From Faecalibacter bovis (GTDB lineage Bacteria; Bacteroidota; Bacteroidia; Flavobacteriales; Weeksellaceae), in NCBI RefSeq assembly GCF_017948305.1, contig NZ_CP072842.1, positions 102,001 to 166,000 of the forward strand: a DNA stretch of 64,000 nucleotides, written 5' to 3'. The notes below the pieces were generated by a model, which was not told where the DNA came from, did not search any database, and worked only from the letters and a program-made list of their open reading frames with translations. Made by a program: the position numbers and the translations under genes. Positions 8,992 through 17,689 of this stretch are shown here, in pieces (position 1 is the stretch's first letter; each line of letters begins with the position of its first letter).

Positions 8992-10365
8992 ATGGCAAGT
9001 TCAATTAGAACATTAAACCCTGCTACAGGTAAAATAGAAAAAGAATTTCAACCCTATACAACAGATCAAATAAATGCAGCAATACAATCTGCAGATGATT
9101 TATATAAAACTTGGCGATTTGAATCATTCGAAAATCGTAAAAAAATCGTTAAAGCTGCTGCAGCTGAAATGCGTGCACAAAAAGAATATTTAGCCAAATT
9201 GATTACCACAGAAATGGGTAAACCATTACGCGAAAGTCGTATTGAAATCGATTATAGTGCAAATATTTTGGATTATTACGCTGATCATGCAGAAGAATTT
9301 TTAAAGCCAGAAACATTAACAACAGAAAAAGGTGATGCCCTTGTGTTTTCTGAACCTATCGGAGCACTTTTAGGTGTAATGCCTTGGAATTTCCCTTTTT
9401 CGCAAATTGCTCGATTTGCTGCTCCAAATATCATGGCAGGAAATACAATTCTTTTAAAAACGGCTTCTTATATCCCACAATGCGGTGAAGCTTTTGAGGC
9501 TATTTTCACAAAAGTTGGTGCTCCAAAAGGTTTATATACAAACCTTTTGATTAGCGGAAAAGAAACTTCTAAATTAGTTAAAGACGATAGAATTAAAGGT
9601 GTTTCCTTAACTGGATCGGAAAGTGCAGGATCTAGTATTGCAAAAATTGCTGGAGAACAAATTAAAAAATCTGTATTAGAATTAGGTGGAACTGACCCGA
9701 TGATCATTTTAAACGATGCTGATTTAGAAAAAGTGATGTTAGGTACAATTAATGGTCGTTTACGAAATGCCGGTCAAGCCTGTACTTCATCGAAACGAAT
9801 CATTGTTCAGGAAGAGATATACGATGCGTATTTAACAAAATTAAAGGCATACGTTGAAAATATGAAAGTTGGAAATCCATTGGAAGATGATACTGATATG
9901 GGACCTGTTAGTTCAGCTTCAGCTTTAGAAACTTTATTGGATCAAGTTAATAAATCTATTGAAAATGGTGCTGAATTAATCACTGGTGGAAAACAAATAG
10001 AATCAGATGGATCGTTTATGGAACCTACTATTTTAGCGAATTTAAAACCAGGAATGAAAGCTTATGACGAAGAAGTTTTTGGACCAGTTGTTTGCTTAAT
10101 AAAAGTAAAAACGGTTGACGAAGCATTAACTATCGCTAATGATACGATGTATGGTTTAGGAGCCTCGATTTATACCGAAAATATAAATCTTGCCCACGAA
10201 ATGGCTCGTAAAATTGACAGCGGAATGGTTTATATAAACAAACAAGTTTCTTCTAGCCCAGAATTACCATTCGGTGGAACAAAACGTTCGGGTTACGGAA
10301 GAGAATTATCTAAAGCTGGTATTTTAGAATTTTTGAATCGAAAATTAATTTTGACTTCGGTTTAA
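8992..10365 (+). CDS. NAD(P)-dependent aldehyde dehydrogenase, succinate-semialdehyde type
   Basis: Oxidises an aldehyde, most likely succinate semialdehyde, to the acid with NAD(P). It has 457 residues, the short form common in GabD/Sad-like enzymes. Motifs in order are PWNFPFSQ (oxyanion Asn and cofactor site), LTGSESAG (Rossmann loop), the catalytic Glu in LELGGTDPM, the catalytic Cys in GQACTSSKR (about residue 260) and the late EEVFGPV. The C-terminal ELPFGGTKRSGYGRE fits the succinate-semialdehyde branch. There is no gabT neighbour, so the substrate is an inference. The gene is monocistronic and ends at a bidirectional terminator. Confidence 0.88.
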   Translation: MASSIRTLNPATGKIEKEFQPYTTDQINAAIQSADDLYKTWRFESFENRKKIVKAAAAEMRAQKEYLAKLITTEMGKPLRESRIEIDYSANILDYYADHAEEFLKPETLTTEKGDALVFSEPIGALLGVMPWNFPFSQIARFAAPNIMAGNTILLKTASYIPQCGEAFEAIFTKVGAPKGLYTNLLISGKETSKLVKDDRIKGVSLTGSESAGSSIAKIAGEQIKKSVLELGGTDPMIILNDADLEKVMLGTINGRLRNAGQACTSSKRIIVQEEIYDAYLTKLKAYVENMKVGNPLEDDTDMGPVSSASALETLLDQVNKSIENGAELITGGKQIESDGSFMEPTILANLKPGMKAYDEEVFGPVVCLIKVKTVDEALTIANDTMYGLGASIYTENINLAHEMARKIDSGMVYINKQVSSSPELPFGGTKRSGYGRELSKAGILEFLNRKLILTSV

Positions 10366-10379
10366 TTTTAATCAAATAT

Positions 10380-10413
10380 AAAAAAACGCAACTCTTACGA
10401 GTTGCGTTTTTTA
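10380..10413. terminator. Bidirectional terminator
   Basis: AACGCAACTC-ttac-GAGTTGCGTT flanked by an A-run and a T-run, between convergent genes. The minus-strand haemoglobin gene ends inside it. Confidence 0.85.
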
Positions 10414-10806
10414 TTGTATGATATTTTGAGTTTTCTGTTGTTCAATTTTAAAAAGAATCAAATCTCTCATTATTTTCGCTCTATTTTTTGCTTCTAAAGC
10501 AACTGGGCCTTCAAAATTTTCATCTAAAACTTTATACCAATATTCAATCCATCGCTCAAAATGCTCTTCTTTTAATGATGCTTTTTTATTTAAAACTAAA
10601 TGAGTACGCATAGGCCAACCTTCAAAAGTAGCTTTACCTAATAATACAGTTTCCCAAAACTGAACCATGTGAGGAAGATGTTCATCCCAATTCACATTTG
10701 CAACATTGTTAAAAAATGGACCAATTAGCTCATCATTTACTACTAAATCGTAAAATTGATTTACTAAAAACTCAACATCTTCAGAATTTGAAATATCTTT
10801 TTTCAT
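10411..10806 (-). CDS. Group III truncated haemoglobin
   Basis: Small haem protein of 131 residues with a 2-over-2 globin fold. It shows VEFLVNQFYDLVVNDELIGPFF at the B helix and CD region (its Phe and Tyr residues line the haem pocket) and the proximal His region HLPHMVQFWETVLLG. The pattern LPHMVQFWE is typical of group III. These proteins bind O2 or NO. Physiological roles vary and are mostly unknown, with microaerobic respiration or NO handling proposed for relatives. It is a single gene, convergent with the dehydrogenase gene. Confidence 0.88.
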   Translation of the reverse strand: MKKDISNSEDVEFLVNQFYDLVVNDELIGPFFNNVANVNWDEHLPHMVQFWETVLLGKATFEGWPMRTHLVLNKKASLKEEHFERWIEYWYKVLDENFEGPVALEAKNRAKIMRDLILFKIEQQKTQNIIQ

Positions 10807-10887
10807 GATACAAAAATACAGCTATTTTAATACTTTTTAATCACAAAAAAAAGCGGTAATTTCGCTTATTAATAAAACGACAATATT

Positions 10888-11247
10888 TTGGATAGTAATA
10901 GACAACAAAAAGTAGGAAAATTATTTCAAGAGGAATTAGCAGAAGCATTTAGAAAATGGGGTACAGAAGAGTTTCCAGGTAACTTGATTAGTGTTACAGA
11001 AGTAAAAGTTACTCCTGATTTAAGCGTTTCTAAAATCTACGTAAGTATTTTTCCAAGTAATCGTAAAGATGAAATTTTAAAAGAAATTAAAACAAATACG
11101 CCAAAATTTAGAGGAATTTTATCTAAAGGAGCAGCAAAACATATGCGTATTACTCCAGAATTAATCTTTATTTTAGATAATTCTTTAGACGAAATCGAGA
11201 AAATCGACAATGCATTAAACGGTAAAGGAAACAATCCTATTTTATAA
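10888..11247 (+). CDS. rbfA: 30S ribosome-binding factor A
   Basis: Late maturation factor of the 30S subunit that binds helix 1 of 16S rRNA and is important in the cold. The 119 residues cover the single KH-like domain: RQQKVGKLFQEELAEAF at the N-terminus, then TPDLSVSKIYVSIFP, RGILSKGAAKHMRITPEL, and a C-terminal helix LDEIEKIDNAL. The start is TTG at 10888, because the protein family begins at this point and no ATG is available. A TAATTTCG box at 10857-10864 (one mismatch to TAnnTTTG) fits that start. The permease gene follows after 9 bases and is likely co-transcribed. Confidence 0.94.
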   Translation: MDSNRQQKVGKLFQEELAEAFRKWGTEEFPGNLISVTEVKVTPDLSVSKIYVSIFPSNRKDEILKEIKTNTPKFRGILSKGAAKHMRITPELIFILDNSLDEIEKIDNALNGKGNNPIL

Positions 11248-11256
11248 TATTTTTTG

Positions 11257-12441
11257 ATGCGCAATATTTCATTTTACATTGCTAAACGTTACTTTTTTTC
11301 TAGTGCAAATACTAATGCAGTAAACATTATTACGTTTATTGCTGTTGGCGCTATTTTGGTTGCAACGGCTGCACTATTTGTAATTTTATCTGTTTTCACT
11401 GGATTAGAGAAAATGAATTTAAAATTTTATAGTAATGTAAATCCTGAAATAAAAGTTTCTCCAGCAAAAGGTAAAGTTTTATCTGATATACCAAAATTAG
11501 AAGACCTTTTAAAGAAAAACGATTACATAAAATCATATTCTAAAGTAATCGAAGAAAAAATCTATATCGATTACAATGGAATGCAAGATATCGCCTATCT
11601 AAAAGGTGTTGATGAAAATTTTACAACAGTTACACGTTTAGATACTGTTGTTTATGGTGGAGATTATTTAAATTTTGAATTTAATGATAATTTTATCGTT
11701 TCTAACGGAATTGCACAACGTTTACAATTGTACATAGATCCAATTAATCCGGCTACATTGATGATGCCAAAAGCCGGAACTGGAATGATAAAACAAGAAA
11801 GTGACGCTTTTACAAAAGCTGAAGCTTATAGTAACGGGATTTTTATCTTGAATGAGCAATACGATAAACATATTTTTGCTCCAATTGGATTAGCTCAGCA
11901 ATTATTACAATTAGATACAATTTCGGCTTACGCTATTGAGATTAAAACAACAGGCAAAAAAGATCTTAATTATGTAAAAGATAATTTAGAAAAACAACTT
12001 GGTGATACCTATAAAGTAGAAACAAGACAGGATTTAGATTCTGCTTTCTTGAAAGTAATGAACATGGAAAACCTTATCATTTACTTAATTTTTACTTTAG
12101 TTATCATTATTGCATGTTTTAATCTTGCCGGAACTATCATTATCATTATTCTTGATAAAACGAAAGAAATACAAACCATGTATAGTTTTGGGCTTTCTCG
12201 ATCTGACATTAGACGAATCTTTACTTATACAGGTTTAATCATTACAACCGTAGCAATGATTACAGGTTTATTAATCGCTACTTTGTTAGGATTATTACAA
12301 ATAAATTTTGGTTTAGTCATGGCTTCTGAAACCATTCCGTTTCCTTTCGAATTTTCAATTATCAACTACATCGTTGTGATTGCAACAGTTTTAGGAATTG
12401 GAGGATTTGTTTCATGGTTAATTTCTAAACAAGTGAAATAA
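11257..12441 (+). CDS. FtsX-like ABC permease, LolC/LolE type
   Basis: Integral inner-membrane protein of 394 residues. The ATG at 11257 is preferred over the upstream TTG at 11254. It has one N-terminal membrane helix (residues about 22-48, NIITFIAVGAILVATAALFV), a large periplasmic domain (about 50-270), and three C-terminal helices from LIIYLIFTLVIIIACFNLAG on. This is the MacB/LolCE layout. LolCE permeases detach lipoproteins from the inner membrane with the ATPase LolD. No ATPase gene is adjacent, which is usual in Bacteroidota. It follows rbfA after 9 bases. A role in lipoprotein export is likely but not proven. Confidence 0.85.
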   Translation: MRNISFYIAKRYFFSSANTNAVNIITFIAVGAILVATAALFVILSVFTGLEKMNLKFYSNVNPEIKVSPAKGKVLSDIPKLEDLLKKNDYIKSYSKVIEEKIYIDYNGMQDIAYLKGVDENFTTVTRLDTVVYGGDYLNFEFNDNFIVSNGIAQRLQLYIDPINPATLMMPKAGTGMIKQESDAFTKAEAYSNGIFILNEQYDKHIFAPIGLAQQLLQLDTISAYAIEIKTTGKKDLNYVKDNLEKQLGDTYKVETRQDLDSAFLKVMNMENLIIYLIFTLVIIIACFNLAGTIIIIILDKTKEIQTMYSFGLSRSDIRRIFTYTGLIITTVAMITGLLIATLLGLLQINFGLVMASETIPFPFEFSIINYIVVIATVLGIGGFVSWLISKQVK

Positions 12442-12443
12442 AT

Positions 12444-12478
12444 AAAAAAGGAATCAATTAATTGATTCCTTTTTTATT
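12444..12478. terminator. Bidirectional terminator
   Basis: GGAATCAATTAATTGATTCC flanked by A6 and T6, between convergent genes. Confidence 0.85.
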
Positions 12479-12486
12479 GTTCTATT

Positions 12487-14322
12487 TTAATCCCACCTAT
12501 TCCAACGGATATAACTCGGTTTACTAAAATCAAAATCCATCAGGTTAAAATCTCTATTGTCAATTACATTCGATTTTAAAATATCTGAACCTTCTCCTGG
12601 AATTCTTGGATAATATGAAAATGATATTTGAAAGTTATTAAAAACGAAATAATCATTTGTAAATAAAACGCCCAAACCAATTCTTGCCACAATATTATCA
12701 GAATCTAAGAAACTACTTTTTTTATTTCCTACAACACCTAAAGCAGCATTAAGAAAAGGTGAAATTCGAAAACCTAAAAATTCGTAAGGTGAATATGTTT
12801 GGGTCTGAACTTCCATCAATAATTTTTGATCGCCTTTTAAATTTCTAGCAGCTCTAACGCCATCCATTCCGTATAAATCGTGCTCATGCAAGGTTAATTC
12901 ATCTGCACTTGTATCCCAACGATTAAAACCGATCAAATAATTTGCTTTCGCAAACTGTCGAATATTCCAATTGCCAATTCTTAATAATTTTGAAAAATAC
13001 AAAGCTTGTAAATTAACAATCGATTGTTCGCTTTTTCCAGCTCTATAAAAAGAACCAGCTTGAGCATCAATTCCGAAATAATTTCCTTCCAGAAATCCAC
13101 CAACTGATGTTTTCCCTCCTATATAAAACCTTTCATATCCTGGCCTATCTTGCATTGCCATTGTCAAACCAAAAACTTTTCCTACTGCAACGTCTTCATC
13201 ATTCCCATGCTGAAAAAGATAATTTAATTTTTCATATCGACGTGATGAAATACCCAACCCAATAAAATAATTCGTTTGCTTGTTGAACATTTCGTAAGGA
13301 TCGGCCTCTACATTTGGACCTTCTTTGTAAGTTCGATCATAAAATCGTGTAGATAATACGAAATTGGTAATGTTAACATTATTTGCATTACTTATCCGAA
13401 AAGCTCTTGCTCCCCAAATATCAGTGTAGTTAAATTTAAAATTATGATATTCCATATTCGGAATTCCATACGCTAATGAATCTTGGTAATAGGTTTGACC
13501 AATAGAAAATCCTGCGGCGATTCTTGCCAAAGGAGAATAAAATGGCCTTGTAAAATTGATACTTTTATTGAAATGATCTAATTCATTTTTAAAATAATTT
13601 ACATTCCCAATTATACGCGTTTTCGCAATATTTGGAACTGTGTAATTAAACTGATATAGATTATTTCCTGTTTTGTAATTATGTCTAAATCGATTATCAA
13701 AAACGTGTCCCAATCCTAAAAAATTTCTTTCTCTGATACGAATTCCCGCTTTCGATGTCGAGATAGAACCAGTTGCAACCATAGACCACGTATCAATGGT
13801 ATTTATGTAAACATCAACCGAATCTGATTCATTAATAAAATGAGGAACAATCTCTACTCGTCTTAAAATACGTTGTGAACGCAAAATACGTTCAGATTCT
13901 TTTAATTTTAACGTATCTAATAAATCACCATTTTTAAATAATAGCAATTCTTTTATAACAAAATTTTTAGTTTTCCCGTGTAAAGTATTCCCTGTCTTTT
14001 CAATCCATTTATTCGGCCTACGCGTCGTATCTTGCAATGAATAACCGAAAGGATCTCTTGAATTTATATGTATATGACGAATGGGCTTTCCTATAAAAAT
14101 TGGATTTACAGAAGGCTCAGCAATAGGAGTAGTTGCAGCTTTTCTTTTTTTAAAAAGGTACTTAGAATATAATTTTCTGAATTTAGAATATTCTTTTTCC
14201 GATTTTTTCTCATGATTTAAAATTTGGACAGTGTCATTTTTCTGTCCAAAAGTTTGTAAACCAGAGAAGCTTAAAAGAAAAACAATCAAACAATTTAGTA
14301 TGTAAGATTGGTAATTTTTCAC
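12487..14322 (-). CDS. BamA/TamA-like outer-membrane beta-barrel protein
   Basis: A protein of 611 residues with a signal peptide (CLIVFLLSFSGLQTFG). Residues about 130-200 look like one or two POTRA domains (FVIKELLLFKNGDLLDTLKL, then RILRRVEIVPHFI with VDVYINTIDTWSMV). The rest is a run of amphipathic strands rich in Tyr, Phe and Asn typical of an outer-membrane barrel, with the bacterial surface antigen D15 pattern near the end (FLNAALGVVGNKK, ISFSYYPRIPGEG). It is shorter than BamA, which has five POTRA domains. A specialised family member is likelier than the essential BamA. It lies 9 bases after the NlpC/P60 lipoprotein gene, in the same operon. Substrate unknown. Confidence 0.8.
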   Translation of the reverse strand: MKNYQSYILNCLIVFLLSFSGLQTFGQKNDTVQILNHEKKSEKEYSKFRKLYSKYLFKKRKAATTPIAEPSVNPIFIGKPIRHIHINSRDPFGYSLQDTTRRPNKWIEKTGNTLHGKTKNFVIKELLLFKNGDLLDTLKLKESERILRSQRILRRVEIVPHFINESDSVDVYINTIDTWSMVATGSISTSKAGIRIRERNFLGLGHVFDNRFRHNYKTGNNLYQFNYTVPNIAKTRIIGNVNYFKNELDHFNKSINFTRPFYSPLARIAAGFSIGQTYYQDSLAYGIPNMEYHNFKFNYTDIWGARAFRISNANNVNITNFVLSTRFYDRTYKEGPNVEADPYEMFNKQTNYFIGLGISSRRYEKLNYLFQHGNDEDVAVGKVFGLTMAMQDRPGYERFYIGGKTSVGGFLEGNYFGIDAQAGSFYRAGKSEQSIVNLQALYFSKLLRIGNWNIRQFAKANYLIGFNRWDTSADELTLHEHDLYGMDGVRAARNLKGDQKLLMEVQTQTYSPYEFLGFRISPFLNAALGVVGNKKSSFLDSDNIVARIGLGVLFTNDYFVFNNFQISFSYYPRIPGEGSDILKSNVIDNRDFNLMDFDFSKPSYIRWNRWD

Positions 14323-14331
14323 TTATTCAAT

Positions 14332-14919
14332 TTATAAAAGTCTTACGGCTTTTACAAATCTAGTTTTCCAATAATTTTCATCCATCGAAGAAATTATTAC
14401 ACCTTTTGAAGTTGAAGAGTGAATAAATTTAATTTCTCCTGATTTTTCGATACTTTCAATAATTCCAACATGTGAAATTGAATTTCCTGAAGTATTAAAA
14501 AAAACTAAATCACCTTCTCTAGCTTCAGAAATTTTAATTTCTCGCCCTTCTTGTGCTTGCTGAGAGGATACTCGAGGTAATTTTAAATCTACTTTATCAA
14601 AACTTACAAATACTAATCCTGAACAATCAAATCCACTTCTTGTTGTTCCACCGTATTTATATGGAACACCTAAAAATGACTTTGCAGTACTTAGTACATT
14701 ATTTGTATCTTTTGATGTATAGGTTTTATTTGTAGATCTGTAAACTGTTGAAGAAGAACTAGAAGATTTACCTTTTGATGGATACTTATTAGCCGAATTA
14801 ATTTTTGAGTATACTTTATTTGCTGTTTTTCTGTACGAAGTTACTTTCGTAGAAGATCCACAAGAAACTACTATTAACGAAAATACAACTGCTAAAAAGT
14901 ATAAAATTTTGTTCTTCAT
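14332..14919 (-). CDS. NlpC/P60 (C40) peptidoglycan hydrolase lipoprotein
   Basis: Putative gamma-D-glutamyl-diaminopimelate endopeptidase acting on the cell wall. ATG codons occur at 14931, 14922 and 14919. The last gives the cleanest lipoprotein signal, with hydrophobic LYFLAVVFSLIV and lipobox VVSC. A Ser/Lys/Thr-rich linker of about 50 residues follows. The NlpC/P60 domain then begins at FLGVPYKYGGTTRSGFDCSG, which holds the catalytic Cys. The catalytic His is in SHVGIIE, and the third polar residue is probably the His in FIHSSTS. It precedes the outer-membrane barrel gene by 9 bases, so both are probably co-expressed and may act together at the envelope. Confidence 0.9.
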   Translation of the reverse strand: MKNKILYFLAVVFSLIVVSCGSSTKVTSYRKTANKVYSKINSANKYPSKGKSSSSSSTVYRSTNKTYTSKDTNNVLSTAKSFLGVPYKYGGTTRSGFDCSGLVFVSFDKVDLKLPRVSSQQAQEGREIKISEAREGDLVFFNTSGNSISHVGIIESIEKSGEIKFIHSSTSKGVIISSMDENYWKTRFVKAVRLL

Positions 14920-14978
14920 CATTATTACCAACTCTTATTGTAAAATTAACAAAAAAACTTGTTAAATAAAAAGTACAA

Positions 14979-15521
14979 CTACGCTTCTTTTTCTAAAATT
15001 TCGGCCAATAGTTGTCTCGCTCTTAAAACACGAACTTTTACATTGGGTAGACTAAGATCTAGTTCTTCAGCCAATTCTTTGTAAGTTTTATCTTCTAAGA
15101 ATCTCAACTCTACAATTCGTTTATATTTTGGTGATAATAAATCTATTGCCTTTAGCACCTTGTCAGTATCTTGCTGTAGAATTAAATAATCTTCTGGAGA
15201 TTTCTCACTATCCTTCAACATTCTAAAGTTAAATCCATCATCAATTGATAAATTTAATACGGGCGATTTACGAATATGATCAATCATTGTGTTATGCGCA
15301 ATTGAAATCACCCACGTTTTAAAATCAAAATCCTCGTTATATAATTTAAGTTTAGAAAGTACTTTCGTGAAAGTTTCAATCGTTACATCCTCAGCTTCTT
15401 CTTCATTTCTAATTTTGAAAAAGACATAATTATAAACTTGCGACCAAAGCAATTCTATCAGAAGATTTTGAGCATGACGCTTTCCTTTTTTAGCGTCTAC
15501 AATGATTTGATCTAAAGTCAT
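14979..15521 (-). CDS. ECF-type RNA polymerase sigma factor
   Basis: Sigma-70 family factor with only regions 2 and 4, 180 residues. Region 2 includes EEEAEDVTIETFTKVLSKL and FKTWVISIAHNTMIDHIRK, which bind core polymerase and the -10 element. Region 4 includes LSPKYKRIVELRFLEDKTY and the helix-turn-helix ELAEELDLSLPNVKVRVLRA for the -35 element. No anti-sigma gene follows: the barrel and NlpC genes lie downstream on the same strand with a gap of 59 bases, so they may be co-transcribed. The four tRNA-Gln genes are upstream. The signal it responds to is unknown. Anti-sigma-free ECF factors with this HIRK...P layout are common in Flavobacteriia. Confidence 0.9.
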   Translation of the reverse strand: MTLDQIIVDAKKGKRHAQNLLIELLWSQVYNYVFFKIRNEEEAEDVTIETFTKVLSKLKLYNEDFDFKTWVISIAHNTMIDHIRKSPVLNLSIDDGFNFRMLKDSEKSPEDYLILQQDTDKVLKAIDLLSPKYKRIVELRFLEDKTYKELAEELDLSLPNVKVRVLRARQLLAEILEKEA

Positions 15522-15567
15522 AAATATTTAAAAGAATATAAATTAAATATAGCAAATATATTTATAT

Positions 15568-15599
15568 AAAAAAAGCTCCAATATAAATATTAGAGCTTG
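15568..15599 (-). terminator. Terminator after the tRNA-Gln cluster
   Basis: On the minus strand AAGCTC and GAGCTT enclose an AT-rich loop, followed by T7. It ends the transcript of the tandem tRNA genes. Confidence 0.75.
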
Positions 15600-15607
15600 A
15601 AAGTTTG

Positions 15608-15679
15608 TAGACCCACAGGGATTCGAACCCCAACTAGCGGCACCAAAAACCGATGTGCTACCGTTACACCATGGGTCTA
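15608..15679 (-). tRNA. tRNA-Gln (UUG), copy 4 in transcription order
   Basis: 72-nt tRNA. Acceptor stem TAGACCC/GGGTCTA, D-arm GGTGTAACGGTAGCAC, anticodon loop TTTTGGT with anticodon TTG, T-arm with GGTTCGAAT. CCA is not encoded. The sequence is identical to three further copies upstream. Confidence 0.95.
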
Positions 15680-15713
15680 ACTTATTTGTTAGTTGAAAGA
15701 TAATAAAATATAG

Positions 15714-15785
15714 TAGACCCACAGGGATTCGAACCCCAACTAGCGGCACCAAAAACCGATGTGCTACCGTTACACCATGGGTCTA
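15714..15785 (-). tRNA. tRNA-Gln (UUG), copy 3 in transcription order
   Basis: Same 72-nt sequence as the other copies, separated from its downstream neighbour by 34 bases of unrelated AT-rich spacer. Confidence 0.95.
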
Positions 15786-15821
15786 TATAGTATTATATAT
15801 TTCAAATTGTTTAAAATTTTG

Positions 15822-15893
15822 TAGACCCACAGGGATTCGAACCCCAACTAGCGGCACCAAAAACCGATGTGCTACCGTTACACCATGGGTCTA
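15822..15893 (-). tRNA. tRNA-Gln (UUG), copy 2 in transcription order
   Basis: Same 72-nt sequence. A 36-base spacer separates it from copy 3. The spacer to copy 1 is 80 bases and contains a terminator-like hairpin. Confidence 0.95.
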
Positions 15894-15929
15894 TTTATAT
15901 TTTAAACTTGCAATTTATCTTTTAAAGGA

Positions 15930-15966
15930 TAAAAATGCCTCAACAAAATAAATTATCGAGGCATTA
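15930..15966 (-). terminator. Terminator-like hairpin inside the tRNA-Gln cluster
   Basis: On the minus strand AATGCCTC and GAGGCATT enclose about 20 bases, followed by TTTTATCC. It lies between the first transcribed tRNA-Gln and the remaining three, so it may limit read-through or act in processing. Confidence 0.6.
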
Positions 15967-15973
15967 GACTTAG

Positions 15974-16045
15974 TAGACCCACAGGGATTCGAACCCCAAC
16001 TAGCGGCACCAAAAACCGATGTGCTACCGTTACACCATGGGTCTA
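15974..16045 (-). tRNA. tRNA-Gln (UUG), copy 1 in transcription order
   Basis: First copy behind the promoter at 16062-16093. Same 72-nt sequence as the other three. Confidence 0.95.
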
Positions 16046-16061
16046 TGTCTTAATTGCTGTG

Positions 16062-16093
16062 CAAATATAGAAAGGTTTTTTAATTCACCAAAA
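16062..16093 (-). promoter_or_regulatory. Promoter of the tRNA-Gln cluster
   Basis: On the minus strand TTTTG, 19 bases, then TATATTTG, an exact Bacteroidota-type promoter. It ends 16 bases before tRNA-Gln copy 1. Confidence 0.8.
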
Positions 16094-16180
16094 CTATTTT
16101 ACATCAATTTTCGCTTAAATAGAAGGACTAATAGTTAAATATCTGAAAATGAATTTCAAAAAAAATTAAAATATTTTAAA

Positions 16181-16217
16181 TAAAAAAAGCCTTGCTATTT
16201 ATAACAAGGCATTTTTA
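16181..16217. terminator. Terminator of the gene at 16262
   Basis: GCCTTG and CAAGGC arms with A-run and T-run on both sides. It serves the minus-strand gene that ends at 16262. Confidence 0.75.
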
Positions 16218-16261
16218 TATATTTTTTAAATTAATAAATGAAATTTTAAAATATCATTTGA

Positions 16262-16972
16262 CTAGATTAATTGAAGATCTACCATTTTTTTATCTAGTTG
16301 CGCTAATAAAATTGCAAATATTAATGATCTTGAATTATAATCATTTATTCTATCATTCATTGTCAAAGTATTTTCGTTGACTCCTGAATTAGATAAACCG
16401 ACAGGTTGTGTATTTACAAAGTTATCTTGTTTCATAAAATTTAAGAAATCGATATCTATTTCTTTTATATGAGCTCCGTTTACTAATAACTTATTTTCTT
16501 TAGAAATTCCATCTTTAGAAATTAAAAAAGATGATTTTACTAAATCTGATCCAATTTTTATTTCAGAATCAAAACTAATTAATGAATATGAATTAATATT
16601 TGTCTGAGGCAAACTTTGAAAGAAATTTTGACCATTAATCATTGTATCTCTAATAGTATGATCTGAACCAGGATTATTAAAATGTTTTACAGATAAATGA
16701 TTCGTATTTAAAGAAATTTCTAAATCTGATTTTTTATCTGTATCAAAACTAAAATTATAATCTTTATATTTTTTATTTAAATAAATAACAAGATCTTTTT
16801 TGAATGATTTTGTTAATTTTAAATCATCTGAATTTGTAAAATTCAAAACTACTTTTTGTTTTTGAATTTTATTGATATCTAATGATTTTTCTTCATTAGT
16901 CAATATTTTATTTTCACTTGCTAAAGAGAACTGTGAAAAAAGAATTGCGGCAATTAAAAATATTTTTTTCAT
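16262..16972 (-). CDS. Hypothetical secreted protein
   Basis: A protein of 236 residues with a standard signal peptide (MKKIFLIAAILFSQFSLASE). The mature part is low in aromatic residues and rich in Lys, Asn, Asp and Ser. Alternating hydrophobic stretches (VVLNFTNSDDLKLT, DLEISLNTNHLSV, EIKIGSDLVKSSFLI) suggest a beta-rich fold. There are no cysteines in the mature part and no sorting tail that I recognise. It has its own terminator. It lies between the tRNA-Gln cluster and xpt, and nothing suggests it is functionally linked to them. Family unknown. Confidence 0.6.
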   Translation of the reverse strand: MKKIFLIAAILFSQFSLASENKILTNEEKSLDINKIQKQKVVLNFTNSDDLKLTKSFKKDLVIYLNKKYKDYNFSFDTDKKSDLEISLNTNHLSVKHFNNPGSDHTIRDTMINGQNFFQSLPQTNINSYSLISFDSEIKIGSDLVKSSFLISKDGISKENKLLVNGAHIKEIDIDFLNFMKQDNFVNTQPVGLSNSGVNENTLTMNDRINDYNSRSLIFAILLAQLDKKMVDLQLI

Positions 16973-17049
16973 AATAGTGAGTCTTAAACTTATTCTAAAC
17001 TAATTAATTAAAATTGATTAAAAAAATAAATTTTACATTTTTGTCAAAT

Positions 17050-17619
17050 TTATTTTACAAATTCTATAGAATTTTCACTTATCCAATCAATTCTCACTAA
17101 AGATTCTACCCTAATACCATGATTCAGTAAACGATCTCTACCTTCTTGAAAAGACTTTTCTATAATAAATCCCATGCCTAATAAATTAGCACCAGCTTCT
17201 TTTACAAGATATCTAACTCCTAAAGCTGCATTACCGTTAGCTAAAAAATCATCTATAAAAATAACATTATCGCCTTCGCTTAAATATTGTTTGTTGACGT
17301 AAATATCATACGTCTTGTCTTTCGTAAAAGAATAAACTTGTGTAGAATAAAATTCATCTAAATTTTTAGGTTCTATTTTCTTTACAAAAACTACAGGTAA
17401 TTCTAATGCTAACCCTAATAAAATTGAAGGTGCGATACCACTGGTTTCAATTGTAATAATTTTGTTCACATTAAGATCCTCAAATCTTTTAACAAATTCC
17501 TCTGCGATATTTTTCATTAGGATAGGATCTAATTGATGACTGATAAAGCTATCAACATTTAAAATCCCACCATCGAAACTTTCTCCATCTATTTTAATTC
17601 GTTCTTTTAAAAGTTCCAT
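17050..17619 (-). CDS. xpt: Xanthine phosphoribosyltransferase
   Basis: Salvage enzyme that makes XMP from xanthine and PRPP. It has 189 residues, the usual length of Xpt. It shows the N-terminal MELLKERIKIDGESF, the substrate region SFISHQLDP, and the PRPP-binding loop VIFIDDFLANGNAALG. The substitution pattern DDFLANG is typical of Xpt rather than Hpt or Apt. guaA, which turns XMP into GMP, lies directly upstream on the same strand, so the two form a logical XMP-to-GMP pair. A terminator between them (17652-17678) suggests only partial co-transcription. No purine riboswitch is visible. Confidence 0.93.
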   Translation of the reverse strand: MELLKERIKIDGESFDGGILNVDSFISHQLDPILMKNIAEEFVKRFEDLNVNKIITIETSGIAPSILLGLALELPVVFVKKIEPKNLDEFYSTQVYSFTKDKTYDIYVNKQYLSEGDNVIFIDDFLANGNAALGVRYLVKEAGANLLGMGFIIEKSFQEGRDRLLNHGIRVESLVRIDWISENSIEFVK

Positions 17620-17651
17620 TTTTAATTATTTTGTTCTGAAAATTTACGAAT

Positions 17652-17678
17652 AAAAAAAGTCAGCACAAAGGCTGACTT
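17652..17678 (-). terminator. Terminator of guaA
   Basis: On the minus strand AAGTCAGCC-tttgt-GCTGACTT followed by a T-run, between guaA and xpt. Confidence 0.8.
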
Positions 17679-17689
17679 GAAATATTTTG

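Noticed and set aside
15543-15752. 69-residue minus-strand ORF
   Set aside because: It is only the translation through two tRNA-Gln genes and their spacer.
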